Shown here in pieces: positions 34,301 to 44,800 of a stretch of 64,000 nt of DNA; position 1 is the first letter of the stretch; each line of letters starts with the position of its first letter. Under the pieces are notes generated by a model that saw only the letters and a list, made by a program, of their open reading frames with translations, was not told the DNA's origin and did no database searches. The position numbers were made by a program, and so were the translations under genes. Source of the stretch: Mycolicibacterium neoaurum VKM Ac-1815D (GTDB lineage: Bacteria > Actinomycetota > Actinomycetes > Mycobacteriales > Mycobacteriaceae); NCBI RefSeq assembly GCF_000317305.3, contig NC_023036.2:3906001-3970000 (forward strand). Reading direction: 5' to 3'.

Positions 34301-36773
34301 CATGTGTACCACCGATGTAGATCTCACCGATCACCCCGACCGGAACCGGTTGCAGGTGATCGTCGAGCAGGTGGATGGTGGTATTGATCTTCGGGGTGCC
34401 GATCGGCACGATCCGTGATCCCTGTTTGCCGTCGACCTTGTAGCGGGAGCAGTTGATCACGGTCTCGGTGGGACCGTAGAAATTGTGCAGCAGTGCGTCG
34501 AACATGGCGTGGAACTTGTCGGCGACCTCACCGGGCAACGCCTCACCGCCGATCGGGACCCGTTGCAGGGTGCGCCATTCGTTCACGCCGGGCAGGGACA
34601 GGAACAGTCCCAGCAGCGAGGGCACGAAGTGCATGGAGGTGACGCCCTCGTCGCGCAGCAGGTCGGTCAGGTAGCCGATATCGGTGAGGCCGTCCGGTTT
34701 GGGGATGACCAGTCGGGCGCCGCCGGCGAGCATGCCGAAGATCTCTCCGATCGACACGTCGAAACCCTGCGAGGCCACCTGTAGCAGCCGGTCGGCCTCG
34801 GTCACCTGGTATTCCGCACCGAACCAGGCGAAGTATTCGGCGACGGGGCGGTGTGGCACCGGTACGCCCTTGGGCAGGCCGGTCGACCCCGAGGTGTAGA
34901 TCAGGTAGGCGGTGTTCGCCAGGTGCAGCGGGCGCACCCGGTCGGTGTCGGTGGGGTTGTCGTCCCGACAGCCGGTCAGCTCGGCGGGGAGTTCACGCAG
35001 GATCACCTTGGGATCGGAGTCGGCAAGGATGTAGGTCAGCCGATCCTCGGGATAGCCGGGGTCGACGGGCAGATAGACCGCACCCGATTTGATGATGCCG
35101 AGCGCGCTGATGACCAGTTCCGGGGACTTGTCCATGAGCACCGCCACCCGGTCCTCGGCGCCGATGCCCTGGGCGATCAGCCAGTGCGCCAACCGGTTCG
35201 AGGTCTCGTTGATCTCCCGGTAGGTGTAGTGCCGTCCCTCGTAGACGACGGCGATGTTGTCCGGTGTCGCGGCCGCCTGGTTCTCCACCGCTTGGCTGAG
35301 GGTCAGCGGCGGCGTGCGGAAGTCCTCGCCGGTCGACACCGCGCGCAACCATTCGGCGTCGGCGGGTGAGAGCAGGTCGAGTCGCGCCAGCGCGCGGTCG
35401 GGATCGGTCAGCGCGTCGTCGAGCAGCACGGCGAAGGAATCGAGCATCCTCGCTGCGAGGTCGGCGCCGATGACCTCGGTGAGGTGCTCGGCTTCCACGG
35501 TGACTGTCCCGTTTTCACGACCGTCCCATTCGACCATGAAGCCCAGCGGCAACTGGGTCACGTGGCCGCGCAGCTCACCGCGCACGCAGTGCACACCGTG
35601 GGGGCGGAAGCCACCGCCGTCGGGTTCGCGGAACCCGAAGCTGATCCTGGTCATCCGCTCGGCGCCGTGCCGGCGGTCGGGATTGATCTCCGCGACGACG
35701 CGGTCGAGGTTGATGCGCTGGTGGGCGAAGGCCCCGAGGGCGGTGTCCCGGGTTGCCGCCAGTAGCTCCCGGAACCCGTTGCGGCCCTGCGGCCGCAGGC
35801 GCATGACGACGGTGTTGCCGTAGTAGCCGAGCACATCCTGGGAGCCGCGGTTGAGCACCGGTGTGGCGACCAGGAAGTCATCGGTATGGGTGTAGCGATG
35901 GATCAGCGCACCGAACGCCGCCAGCAGCACCATGTACGGGGTCGACCCGGTTTCGCGGGCCAGCTCGGTGACCTTCGCGACGGTCGACGGGGTGAGGGTG
36001 ATGGTGGCGCGCTGGGACCGGAACGCCGTCGGCACCGCGGAGCCCGTCGGTCCCGGAAGCTCCAGCGGCTCGGGTGGTTCCGCCATCACCTGACGCCAGT
36101 AATCCAGATCCTCGGCATCGCTGCCTGCGGGGACCGCCGCCACTGCCGGGGCGGGATCGAGCGCGGCGCCTTCGTAGGCGCGGGTGAGGTCGGCGAAGAA
36201 GATCCGCCAGCAGCCGTCGTCCCAGGCGATGTGGTGGGCGACCAGCAGCATCACGTGCTCGTCGGCACGCAAGCGCACCAGCGTGATGCGCAGCGGTGAG
36301 TCCGTGGACAGGTCGAAGGCGGTGCCGAACTCGCGCTGGGCCAACACCTCCAGCCGCAGGCCGCGGGCACGCTCGGACATCTCGGACAGGTCGTGGAATG
36401 CCCACCCCGGGCGCAGATCCTCGTGCAGGGTCTCGTGCGGTTCACCGTTCGCGTCGGCGCTGTAGGTGGTGCGCAGCAGCGGATGCCGCCGCGCGACGGC
36501 CTGCAGGGCGGTGTGCAACCGGTCGGCGTCCAGGGCGCCGGTCAGCCGGTAGGACAGGCTGATGTTCAGCAGCACTCCGGTCGGGTCGAAGGCCTGCACG
36601 AACCACATGCGACGCTGCCCGTCGGACAGTCCGGTCTGCACCGGTTGGTCCGGCGCGCTGGCAAGTCCGCGTTCGGCGAGCTTGCGCCGCATCAGTTCCA
36701 GGCGTGGATCGCGGGTTTCCCGGGGCGAGCGCAGCGATGTGGTCGTCGCCGGTGTGGTCGTGGTGTCAGTCAC
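31335..36773 (-). CDS. mbtE: Mycobactin NRPS MbtE
   Basis: 1812 residues; activates and incorporates the first N6-acyl-N6-hydroxylysine of mycobactin. Domain order: condensation with HHIAWDDG (~181); adenylation with IYTSGSTGLPKG (~626) and YRSGDLARR; carrier protein with ELGGHSLLAT (~1015); second condensation domain with HHIAADHWS (~1201); then ~150 residues that keep only the tail of an adenylation domain (DEWLSPVAVGVTGDLYYSGG, FLYRTGDRARW). A second carrier protein (TLGGDSILAVQ, ~1732) ends the protein. The stump lacks the ATP-binding core and cannot activate an amino acid. Starts in an ATGA overlap with mbtD. Confidence 0.95.
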   Translation of the reverse strand: MTDTTTTPATTTSLRSPRETRDPRLELMRRKLAERGLASAPDQPVQTGLSDGQRRMWFVQAFDPTGVLLNISLSYRLTGALDADRLHTALQAVARRHPLLRTTYSADANGEPHETLHEDLRPGWAFHDLSEMSERARGLRLEVLAQREFGTAFDLSTDSPLRITLVRLRADEHVMLLVAHHIAWDDGCWRIFFADLTRAYEGAALDPAPAVAAVPAGSDAEDLDYWRQVMAEPPEPLELPGPTGSAVPTAFRSQRATITLTPSTVAKVTELARETGSTPYMVLLAAFGALIHRYTHTDDFLVATPVLNRGSQDVLGYYGNTVVMRLRPQGRNGFRELLAATRDTALGAFAHQRINLDRVVAEINPDRRHGAERMTRISFGFREPDGGGFRPHGVHCVRGELRGHVTQLPLGFMVEWDGRENGTVTVEAEHLTEVIGADLAARMLDSFAVLLDDALTDPDRALARLDLLSPADAEWLRAVSTGEDFRTPPLTLSQAVENQAAATPDNIAVVYEGRHYTYREINETSNRLAHWLIAQGIGAEDRVAVLMDKSPELVISALGIIKSGAVYLPVDPGYPEDRLTYILADSDPKVILRELPAELTGCRDDNPTDTDRVRPLHLANTAYLIYTSGSTGLPKGVPVPHRPVAEYFAWFGAEYQVTEADRLLQVASQGFDVSIGEIFGMLAGGARLVIPKPDGLTDIGYLTDLLRDEGVTSMHFVPSLLGLFLSLPGVNEWRTLQRVPIGGEALPGEVADKFHAMFDALLHNFYGPTETVINCSRYKVDGKQGSRIVPIGTPKINTTIHLLDDHLQPVPVGVIGEIYIGGTHVAHGYHQRFGLTAERFVADPFSPGRRMYRSGDLARRNADGDIEFVGRADEQVKIRGFRIELGEVSAAISVDPSVGQAVVIATDVPGLGKSLVAYVTPAADGATVEIDRIRSRVAAALPEYMIPAAYVEIGEIPITAHGKIDRRALPEPEISVATAYREPTTDTERQVAGLFGELLGREQVGADDSFFELGGHSLLATKLVAAVRSRCRIDIGVQEIFELATVGAIAGHIDTVIAAGGGSDRPPMVTVPRGGPLQMSAAQLRQWFQFRIDGPNPVNNIPFAARLTGPADPAAFVAAINDVVARHEILRTTYREIDGAPYQVVNPVADVPVRRARGEGEAWLQAELTAERRYCFDLENDRPLRAAVLSTGDAHVLSLVVHHIAADHWSAGVLFTDVLTAYRARSAGQAPDFAPLPIQYADYAAWQAQLLGGQTPSIEAQRDYWVEQLAGLPEENGLRPDFPRPPVPDGEGAALPFTIDTDTRAKLTELTRELGITEFMLLQAAVAVALHKAGEGTDIALGTPVAGRTEPELEGLIGFFINILVLRNNLDGNPTVREVLRRTREMALSAYAHQDLPFDRVVDAVAPVRSLSRNPLFGVVVHVREELPADRVIATGSDGAGETRFTALEPTFDVAHADLSLNFFAETAADGGPAGYQGTVIYRTELYRPDTAARLISWLARVIEAFADNPDATLRDITIAGGDQVVTRFAGTTAPRTGLPQTAGADRVFVLDEWLSPVAVGVTGDLYYSGGAIDTAAAAASPAAASRYPANPFGSGFLYRTGDRARWTADGELQYLESGDPEVQAALEAVPGVAAALTRTWETRSGAVLGGYVVLSDAGAEFDRSALPEHLAALPVTVLAALTDPLPRPVVTTTAPSEPARTDTERVLADMLTDLLAAAEVGRHDDFFTLGGDSILAVQLAARARDAGVPLTARMVFEHPVLAELAATVDEKSRLATASGMNNDTHHAPMAVSGLSPEELAALTAGWGNEKP

Positions 36774-39763
36774 TGAGGCGTGCCTTCTGTCGTTCGTTGC
36801 ATGTGCTCGATGACCTCTGCGACGGTTGCGCCGCCGAGGATCGCGGCCAGCGGGACGTTCGCGCCGGCGGCGTTCTTGAGCTTCTTCCGTAGGTCGAGCG
36901 CCAACAGGGAGTCGACGCCCAGGTCGAGCAGGGAGGCCGCGGGGTCGGGGGTGATCTCGTCGGGCAGTTTGAGCACCGCGGTGAGTGCCACCCGCAGCAC
37001 ACCGGCCGCGTCCAGGCCGGCCACCGACTGCTCGACATCGACATCGACATCGACATCGACGTTGTCCACCGCGCTCGCCGTCGCCGGTGCCGGGTCAGGC
37101 GCGCCGAGGAACCGGTGCAGTCGCTCGGTGTCGGCGGTGAACACCAGTGGGTCGTCGGCGATATCGCGCAACACCGTTTCGATGGCCCGGTCGGCGTCCA
37201 TCGGAAGCAGTCCGGATCGCTGCACGCGGGCGATCTCCGCTGCGTCGATGATCCCGCGGCCCGGCCACAGGCCCCACCGCACCGCGGTGGCCTGCCTGCC
37301 CTCGGCCCGCAGCTGCGCGGTCAGCACATCGGTGAGCCGGTTGGCGGCGGCGTAGGCGGCGTGTCCGGCGCCGCCCCACAGCCCCGATACCGACGAGCAC
37401 ACGATGATGCGGGCGTCGGTGCGCAGCGGCCAGATCCTGGCGATGTTGGCCAGTCCGGTGACCTTCGCCGCCATCGTCGCCTCGATATCGGTGCCGGTGA
37501 GATCGCGGTGGTCGGCGATGCGTGCCGCTCCGGCGGCATGGATCAGCAATGTGGCTCCGCCGCCGCCGAACTCGGCCGCGACCGAGGTGAGCGCGGCGGG
37601 ATCGGCGATATCGCAGCGCGGGGCCAGCACCTCGACCCCGTCGATGCGCGGCACGTCGATCGGGGCGCGACCGAGCAGCACGATGCGACGTGCCCCGCGG
37701 GCAGCGACGTGACGCAGGAACTGCGTGCCGACCGAGCCCGAGCCCCCGGTGATGACGACCTCATCGAGCCCGATGGAACTGCTCGGTGCCGAAAGGGTAT
37801 CGCGGCGGGAGGTAGGCCGGGTGGCCGGTGCGGGCGCGATCATGCTGCGCCGCAGCAGTATCGGCCCGTCGGCCGTGCCACGTATCGCAAGTTCGGCCGG
37901 GGCGCCCGACAGCGCGTCGACGGCAAGTGCGGCGGTCGCCGCATCGGGTTGCCATGATGGCAGGTCCAGGTGCCCGAACTCGTGATCGGGGTGCTCCCAT
38001 CCGATGCTGCGGTGCATGGCGGCCAGCGCGGCCTGGGCGGGCAGCGGGCCCGGTTCGCCCTCGCGCGCCTGCTCGCCGCCGACGGTGACGAGCCAGATAT
38101 CGCGTATCCGCGGCCCGGCGTCATCGGCGTAACGCAGCAGGCCGTCGTCGACGCGGTCGGCCAGTTCGCTTCCGGCTGCGGCGGCGTCGAGCCGATCACT
38201 GGACGGGGCCAGCACGATCAGCAGATCGGCGTCCTCGGCGTCGGCCGGTGGCAAGCGCCTTCGCAGTGCGGCGGCAAGTTCGGGAGCATCCCCGAGGTCG
38301 AGCACCATCGCTTGCCGGACCTCCCCCGACCGGGGCGTCTGCTGTTCCCAGGTCTCGGAGAGCACCGTGAGCCCCGGTATCGGTGGCAACGGATCCGGGG
38401 TGGACCAGTGATGTCGGGCCTGCATGGGCGCGAACGGGAAATCCGGCAGCAGGGCCGGGTTTCCGGGCAGCAGATCAGGCCAGCGATACTCGGGATCGGC
38501 AATCGCCACCGCACCGAGGTTGGCGGCCAGCCGGTCGACGAGTGGTTCGTCGCGGCGTCCGGTACCCAGCACCAGCGCATCCCCGGCCCCGAGTCCGTCC
38601 AGCGTGTCGCCGATGGCGAAGAGCAGCGCCGGATGGGCCGACATCTCGATGAACGTGCCGACACCGGCCTGCGCGGCGGACCGGATCGCCTCGTCGAACC
38701 GGACAGTGCTGCGCAGGTTGGTGTACCAGTACTCGGCGAAGTCGGTGCCGGCCTCGACGGTCCGTGCCGTGGCCGATCCGATGAAGGGAATTACCCCTTC
38801 ATCGAATTTTCCTGTCGGGAGCAGGCCTTCGAGATCGCTGCGCAACGGGTCGAGCTTGGTGGTGTGCGCGGGGAACCACATCTCGATCTCGCGGGCGAAC
38901 ACACCGTCGGCGGTGAGGCGACCGACCACCGCGGCCACCGCGTCGGTGTCGCCGGACACGGCGACCGAGGAGGCCGAGTTGACGACCGACAGTTCCAGCC
39001 ATCCCGATGTCGCATCGATCTCGGCCTGCGCCCGGTCCGGGCCGACCCCGAGCACCGCTACCCGATAGGGGCCGGTCAACCGGTCCAGCAGGGTCGCACG
39101 GGCATACACGATGGCCACCGCGTCGGCGAGCGTGACGGTTCCGGCGATATAGGCGGCGCCGATCTCACCGAGGCTGTGGCCGACGGTGAGATCGGCGGTG
39201 ACACCGACCGATTGCCACACCCTTGCCAATGCGACACCGTGTACGAACTGGGCGCCCTGGATCTGCACCTGGCTGAAATCGTTGGTGCGAGCCCCGGCGT
39301 CGGCCATCAGATAGTCCAGCGGCGAGGCGTGGCCGGCGGCACCGAACGCGGCCGCGCAGCGGTCGACTTCGGCGGCGTAGCCCGGTAGTTCGGCGTATGC
39401 CTGCACACCCATCGACGGCCACTGGCTGCCCTGGCCCGGGAAGACGAAGGCGATGCGGCCGGTGTCATTGCGGTCGGCGTGGGTCGCGAGCGGATGCTCG
39501 CACCCTGCCGACACGGCCTGCAGCGCATCGGTGAGTTCACCGATATCGGCGGCACGGATCAGCATGCGGTGCCTGCGGACCCGGCGGGTGCGCAGCAGCG
39601 TCGCAGCCACCCGGGAGACATCGGTCATCGCCGGTCTGCGGCGCAGGTAACCGGCGATGGCGGCCGCGTCGGCGCCGATCAGATCCTCGGCATGCGCACT
39701 CAGCAGCACCGGGACCCGGCCGTCGGGCAATGCGGTCCCGGCAGGTGTGTGTGGAATGGCCAT
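36770..39763 (-). CDS. mbtD: Mycobactin PKS MbtD (AT-KR-ACP)
   Basis: 997 residues; with MbtC forms a split type I PKS module that adds the beta-hydroxy acid unit of mycobactin. Acyltransferase: FVFPGQGSQWPSMG and GHSLGE (Ser ~197). Ketoreductase: VVITGGSGSVGTQFL (~672) with CSSVSGLWGGAGHAAYAAAN carrying the Ser and Tyr. Carrier: LLDLGVDSLLALDLRKK (Ser ~951). There is no KS, which is provided by MbtC. Just before the carrier is a Val-Asp repeat encoded by a hexanucleotide run. Its start and the mbtC stop share one base (TGATG). Confidence 0.94.
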   Translation of the reverse strand: MAIPHTPAGTALPDGRVPVLLSAHAEDLIGADAAAIAGYLRRRPAMTDVSRVAATLLRTRRVRRHRMLIRAADIGELTDALQAVSAGCEHPLATHADRNDTGRIAFVFPGQGSQWPSMGVQAYAELPGYAAEVDRCAAAFGAAGHASPLDYLMADAGARTNDFSQVQIQGAQFVHGVALARVWQSVGVTADLTVGHSLGEIGAAYIAGTVTLADAVAIVYARATLLDRLTGPYRVAVLGVGPDRAQAEIDATSGWLELSVVNSASSVAVSGDTDAVAAVVGRLTADGVFAREIEMWFPAHTTKLDPLRSDLEGLLPTGKFDEGVIPFIGSATARTVEAGTDFAEYWYTNLRSTVRFDEAIRSAAQAGVGTFIEMSAHPALLFAIGDTLDGLGAGDALVLGTGRRDEPLVDRLAANLGAVAIADPEYRWPDLLPGNPALLPDFPFAPMQARHHWSTPDPLPPIPGLTVLSETWEQQTPRSGEVRQAMVLDLGDAPELAAALRRRLPPADAEDADLLIVLAPSSDRLDAAAAGSELADRVDDGLLRYADDAGPRIRDIWLVTVGGEQAREGEPGPLPAQAALAAMHRSIGWEHPDHEFGHLDLPSWQPDAATAALAVDALSGAPAELAIRGTADGPILLRRSMIAPAPATRPTSRRDTLSAPSSSIGLDEVVITGGSGSVGTQFLRHVAARGARRIVLLGRAPIDVPRIDGVEVLAPRCDIADPAALTSVAAEFGGGGATLLIHAAGAARIADHRDLTGTDIEATMAAKVTGLANIARIWPLRTDARIIVCSSVSGLWGGAGHAAYAAANRLTDVLTAQLRAEGRQATAVRWGLWPGRGIIDAAEIARVQRSGLLPMDADRAIETVLRDIADDPLVFTADTERLHRFLGAPDPAPATASAVDNVDVDVDVDVEQSVAGLDAAGVLRVALTAVLKLPDEITPDPAASLLDLGVDSLLALDLRKKLKNAAGANVPLAAILGGATVAEVIEHMQRTTEGTPQ
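37033..37060. repeat. Hexanucleotide run (CGACAT) in the mbtD linker
   Basis: Four exact CGACAT units plus CGAC on the plus strand encode alternating Val-Asp (VDVDVDVDVE) in the linker between the KR and carrier domains of MbtD. The unit length is a multiple of three, so copy changes would keep the frame and only alter linker length. Confidence 0.8.
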
Positions 39764-41079
39764 CAGGCGGCCTCGCCATCATCGGGTATGGCCACGATGG
39801 TGTGGGTGTTGGTGCCACTCATGCCGAACGCCGATACCGCGGCGACCCGCCGCCCTTGGCGCGCAGGCCATTCGGTGATCGTGGTGGCCAGTCGCAGGCC
39901 CTGGGCATCCCAGTCGATCTCCCGGCTGGCCTGCTCGGTGTGCAGGCTGGGCGGAACCGCACCGCGCTGGGCGGCGATGATCACCTTGGCCAGCCCGAGC
40001 GCGCCCGCCGCAGCCTGGGCGTGCCCGATATTTGATTTCACCGAACCGAGCAGGGCTCCGGCACCGGGGCGGGGGGTGTCGCCGTAGGTGTCGCCCAGTG
40101 CACGCAATTCCGTGCGGTCACCGAGCCGGGTTGCGGTGCCGTGCCCTTCGACCATGCCGACCTCGTCGGGGCGCACACCGGCGCGTTGCAGCGTGCGGGC
40201 GAACAGCCGCTGTTGCGCGATACCGCTCGGTGCGGTCAGCCCGACGGTACGGCCATCGGAGTTGACACCGGTGGCCAGCACTTCGGCCAGTATGCGGCGG
40301 CCGTCGCGCAGTGCGGCCGACCTGCGCGCCAGCACGAATATTCCCGCCCCCTCGGCCCACACCGTTCCGCTGGCCGCACTGCTGTAGGGCCGGCAGTGCC
40401 CGTCATCGGACAGCGCATGTTGTTTGGAGAATTCGACGAAGTAGCCAGGGCTTCCCATCACGCAGACCCCGCCGGTGAGCGCCATCTCGCAATCGCCGTT
40501 GCGGATGGCTGCCGCGGCGGTGTGCAGGGCCGCCAAGGCCGACGAGCAGGAGGTGTCCACGGTCAGCGCGGGTCCGGCCAGATCCAGGGTGTAGGCGATC
40601 CGACCGGAGATGACACCGAGTGAGGTGCCGGTGATGAGATGCCCACTGTGCTGGGAGTACTCGCCCAAGTGTGGTCCGTATTCCAGTGCGGAGGCGCCGA
40701 TGTAGCAGCCCACCTCCCGACCGGAAAGATCGTCGGGATTGATCCCACTGTGTTCGAGCGCGCGCCAGGCCAGTCGCAGCGCCACCCGCTGCTGCGGATC
40801 CATGGCGGTGGCCTCGCGCGGCGAGATGCCGAAGAACGCGGGATCGAAAAATGCCGCGCTGGTGAGGAATCCACCCAGATCGTGGATCTTCTTGAAACCG
40901 TCGCGGCGCGACCCGTCCAACACTTGGGCGATGGACCAGCCCCGGTCGTCGGGGAACGGCGTCAGGGCCTCCCGACCTTCGGCCAGCAGATCCCAGTAGC
41001 TGTCGCACGAGTCGACCCCACCGGGGGCCTCCACGGCCATTCCGATGATCACCACCGGATCGGTGTTCTCAGCGCTCAT
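39763..41079 (-). CDS. mbtC: Mycobactin PKS MbtC (ketosynthase)
   Basis: 438-residue stand-alone ketosynthase. Motifs: DPVVIIGMAVEAPGG at the N-terminus; the active site TVDTSCSSALAALHTA (Cys ~178); VEGHGTATRLGDRTEL; and GSVKSNIGHAQAAAG with the catalytic histidines. It condenses a malonyl unit loaded on MbtD's carrier with the growing chain. The start at ATG 41079 gives the usual N-terminus; the frame extends further upstream across mbtT without homology. It begins 14 nt after the mbtT stop. Confidence 0.94.
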   Translation of the reverse strand: MSAENTDPVVIIGMAVEAPGGVDSCDSYWDLLAEGREALTPFPDDRGWSIAQVLDGSRRDGFKKIHDLGGFLTSAAFFDPAFFGISPREATAMDPQQRVALRLAWRALEHSGINPDDLSGREVGCYIGASALEYGPHLGEYSQHSGHLITGTSLGVISGRIAYTLDLAGPALTVDTSCSSALAALHTAAAAIRNGDCEMALTGGVCVMGSPGYFVEFSKQHALSDDGHCRPYSSAASGTVWAEGAGIFVLARRSAALRDGRRILAEVLATGVNSDGRTVGLTAPSGIAQQRLFARTLQRAGVRPDEVGMVEGHGTATRLGDRTELRALGDTYGDTPRPGAGALLGSVKSNIGHAQAAAGALGLAKVIIAAQRGAVPPSLHTEQASREIDWDAQGLRLATTITEWPARQGRRVAAVSAFGMSGTNTHTIVAIPDDGEAA

Positions 41080-41093
41080 CGCATCGACCCATC

Positions 41094-41837
41094 TCACAGC
41101 GCATTCACGAGCTCGGCCACCTCGCCGGTGTGCTCGTTGAGGTAGAAATGACCGCCGTCGAACATCGAGACCGTGAACGCCCCGCCGGTGTGGGCCTGCC
41201 AGCGCCGCAACATGTCTTCGTCGATGCGGTGGTCGCGCTCGCCGCCGAGGGTGTGGATATCGGCGGCGATGCGGATATCGGCGGCGCACTCATACCGGTT
41301 GAAGGCGGCATAGTCGGCGCGCACCGCCATCAACAACAGTTCGACGAAATCGTCGTCGGCGAGCAGTTGCGGGTCGGTACCGCCGAGATCGACCATCTCG
41401 GCCAGGATCTCGCTCTCGGCCATCGGCAGGTCGGGTGCGCCCGCCACCGTCGACGGCGCCTCACTGGCCGACGCCCACAGCGCATCGATGGTGACGCCAC
41501 GCTGTTCGGCCACCCGGGCGAACTCGAAGGCCACCACCGCGCCCATACAGTGCCCGAACAACCGCAGCGGACCGATGCACGCCCAGTCGCCCGCACCGAA
41601 GAGGTCTGCGGCCAGCTCCCCCACCGTCGCGTGCGCAGGGTGGGTCAGCCGGTCACCGCGTTGGGGGTACTGCAGCACATAGGCATCCGATCCGGCAGCA
41701 GCCAGCGCGGTACCGAAGGAGCGGTAGGCCAGTGCGGCGCCACCGGCATGCGGGAACACCAGCGTGGCGCCAGCACCGGGCGCCGCGGCCGGATAACGCT
41801 TGATCCAGGGCGCGAAGGTCAGGTCGGGGGCGGTCAC
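41094..41837 (-). CDS. mbtT: Type II thioesterase of the mycobactin cluster
   Basis: 247-residue alpha/beta-hydrolase of the type II thioesterase (GrsT/RifR) family. It has FPHAGGAALAYRSFG, the nucleophile in LFGHCMGAVVAFEFA (GHCMG, a Cys at the usual Ser place of GxSxG), and the catalytic His in MFDGGHFYLNEH. Type II enzymes clear misloaded carriers. In M. tuberculosis a thioesterase domain ends MbtB (1414 aa); here MbtB (1167) plus this protein (247) add up to the same length, so this looks like that domain as a separate gene. Its GTG overlaps the mbtB stop (GTGA). Confidence 0.88.
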   Translation of the reverse strand: MTAPDLTFAPWIKRYPAAAPGAGATLVFPHAGGAALAYRSFGTALAAAGSDAYVLQYPQRGDRLTHPAHATVGELAADLFGAGDWACIGPLRLFGHCMGAVVAFEFARVAEQRGVTIDALWASASEAPSTVAGAPDLPMAESEILAEMVDLGGTDPQLLADDDFVELLLMAVRADYAAFNRYECAADIRIAADIHTLGGERDHRIDEDMLRRWQAHTGGAFTVSMFDGGHFYLNEHTGEVAELVNAL

Positions 41838-44800
41838 GCGATTCCCGCGCTGTGCAATTCGGACTGCACGGCGGCGTCGTCCATTTCGGCGACTTCCAGG
41901 TACAGCTGGGCCACCTGTTCGAGGCGGTCACCGTCGGGCTCGCGTTCGGTCAGCCGGCGCGCCAGCGCGGCGACGGTCCGGGTGGCGAAGATGTCCGGCA
42001 CCATGATCGTGGGCGTGTCCAGCCAGTCGCGCACCTGCCCCACCACCTGGGTTGCCATCACCGAATCTCCACCGAGACCGAAGAAGTCGTCATCGACGCC
42101 GATGGTGTCGCGGCCCAGGAGCTCGCCCATGATCCGGGCCACCGCGGTCTCCAACGCACCGGTGGGTGCCCGGTAGCCGCGCTCGGCAGGTAGTTCGGCC
42201 TCGGCCAGCCGCAGCGCGACGGCCTTGCGGTCGATCTTGCCCCCGACCGTGTACGGGATCCGGTCGCAGGTGACGATCAACTGCGGAACCATGTGCGCGG
42301 GAACCAGATCGGCCAGCGCCGAGGAGATGGCCTCGGGATCGAGCGCCGGATCGTCAAGGCGAACCAGAGCCCCGAGCACATCGCCTGTGCGTCGGTCCGT
42401 GCCGCCCGGTGGAGCAACCACCGCAGCGACCGCCGCGGCGACACCGGGAACGCGGGTCAGGGCGGCCTCGACCTCGCCGAGTTCGATGCGATAGCCGCTG
42501 AGCTTGACCCGGTGATCGGTGCGACCGATGAACTCCAGCGTGCCGTCGGGCCGGTAGCGGGCCAGATCGCCGGTGCGATACCAGGTCCGGCCGTCGTATT
42601 CGACGAACTTCTCGGCGGTCAGGTCGGGGCGGCCGCGGTAGCCTCGCGCGATGCCGCGGCCGGTGAACCAGAGTTCGCCGGGTACCCAGTCGGGGCAGTC
42701 GGCACCGGACGGGCTGACCACCCGGCATGCGTTGTTGTCGAACGGCACACCGTAGGGCACCGCGGCAGCGTTCGCCGGAATCCCCAGGTCGTCTCCCGCA
42801 TCCGGCCCGATCTCGAAGATGGTGCCGTGCACGGCGGTCTCGGTGGCACCGCCCAGGCCGGCGAAGCGCATCCGCGGTGCCCGCGCGCGCAGTGCGCGCA
42901 CCATGTCCGGGCGCACCCAGTCACCGCCGGCGAGTACCACCCGCAGGGAGGACAGGTCACCGGGAACCTCGGTGAGCATCTGCAGCCACCCGGGCAGGAA
43001 GTTCACCACCGACACCTTGTGTTGGGCGATCAACCGTGCCCAGGTGTCCGGATCGCGGCGGTGTTCCTCGTCGACCATCACGATGGCGCCGCCGACGCGC
43101 AGGGTGCCGAAGATATCGGGGATCGACATGTCCGATTCCAGGTGTGACAGCGCGAGCGCGCGGGCATCGGCACCGATGTCGAAGTGCCGGTACAGAAACT
43201 CCAGCGTGTTCATCACCGCATCGTGGGTCAGCTCGACACCCTTGGGTTCACCGGTCGACCCGGACGTGAACAACACGTAGGCGAGATCATCGAGCGAGCC
43301 CTCGACGGTCTCGTATGTCGCCGTGGCGGTGCAGGCCTGCGCGACCGAAAGGTGGGGCAAACCGGTCTTCGCCAGCACCGGGGGCACGTCGGTGCCGCAG
43401 ACCAGTGCGCAGGCGACTCCGGCGGTGTCCAGGATGCGGGTGGCGCGGTCGGCCGGCTGGTCGACCCCGATCGGCAGGTAGGCCGCGCCGGCGGCCAGGA
43501 TGCCCAGCAGGGCCGGGATCTGTTCGGCCCCCTTGGGTCCCAGCACCGCGACGATATCGCCACGACCGACACCGCGGCCCTGCAGCGATCCGGCCACCGC
43601 AACAACCTGATCCCGGAGTTGGCCGTAGGTCAGCGTTCCGCCCGAGGCGATCAGCGCCGTGGCGTCCGGTGTCGCCGCGGCGTTGCGGAAGAATCCGTCG
43701 ACCAGGTTGTCGCCGCCTGGGGCCGCGGTGCGGGAGTTGACCGCCGCGCGCACCGCACGCGACTGCTCGCTCAGCGCGGGTGGGTCGGGCTCGTCCCAAG
43801 CCGCGTCGTCGGCGGCCAGTCGCGCCAACTCGGCCACCTCGTAGGCGAACATCGCCTCCGGCACACCGGGCGGGAACGCCTCGACGCGGACATCCCAGTT
43901 GATCATCAGTCCATCGGCCAGCGGGGTGGCCTGCGCGTCGATGAGCACCTGCGGACCCTGCGAGATGGTCCAGACGGGCTCGCCGAACTGCTCGGTGACG
44001 TCACCGGCGAACAAGTCGCCGAGTCCGAGCGCGCTGGTGTAGACGATGGTCGCCAGTGTCTGGGTGCCGCGATGGCGGCTCATATCGCGCAATACGTCGA
44101 GCCCCGACACCGAAGAATGCGCGGCGGTGGTGTGCAGCACCTCCTGCACGGCACGGGCGCGGGCCGCCGGGGTCGACGCCGCCCCGAGGTCGATGTCGAG
44201 CATCAGCGACGAGGTGAAACAGCCGACCAGCTTGTCGACATCCGGGTGGTAGGGCTCACGGCCGAACATCGGCAGGTTCAGCAGGAAGCGTGAGTCCGTG
44301 GACCAGCGGGCCAGGGCATTCGAATAGGCCGCGGCGACAGCCATCGCCGGGGTAATGCCGCGTTTGTGTGCGTTGGCGTACAGCGCGTCCCGGGTCGGCA
44401 CGTCGAAGATGTGCCACAACCTGATGCTGCGCAACGGGTTCTCCTGCTGATCGCGCGGAACCAACGGCAGCGCAGGCGGTTCCGGGAGATCCGGGATGCG
44501 TTCTGCCCACCACTGCCGGTCGGCCTCCGAGGGCGGCGGGGTGGATGCGACCAACCGGTTGCGGTACTCGCGGTAGGTGTACCCGAGCTCGGGCAGGTCG
44601 GCACCGCGGTATAACGCGGCCAGGTCGGCCATGAAGTTGCGGTAGCTCACCGCATCGGCGGCCTGCATGTCCATGTCCACGTGCAACCGGGTCCTTCCCC
44701 CGGGCAGTAGCGACAACGCGATCTGCAGCACCTCGTCGTCGAGCAGCTGATGGGACTTGTCGTCGCGGATGCGCTCCAGGCGCTCGTCCGCATCGGCCAC

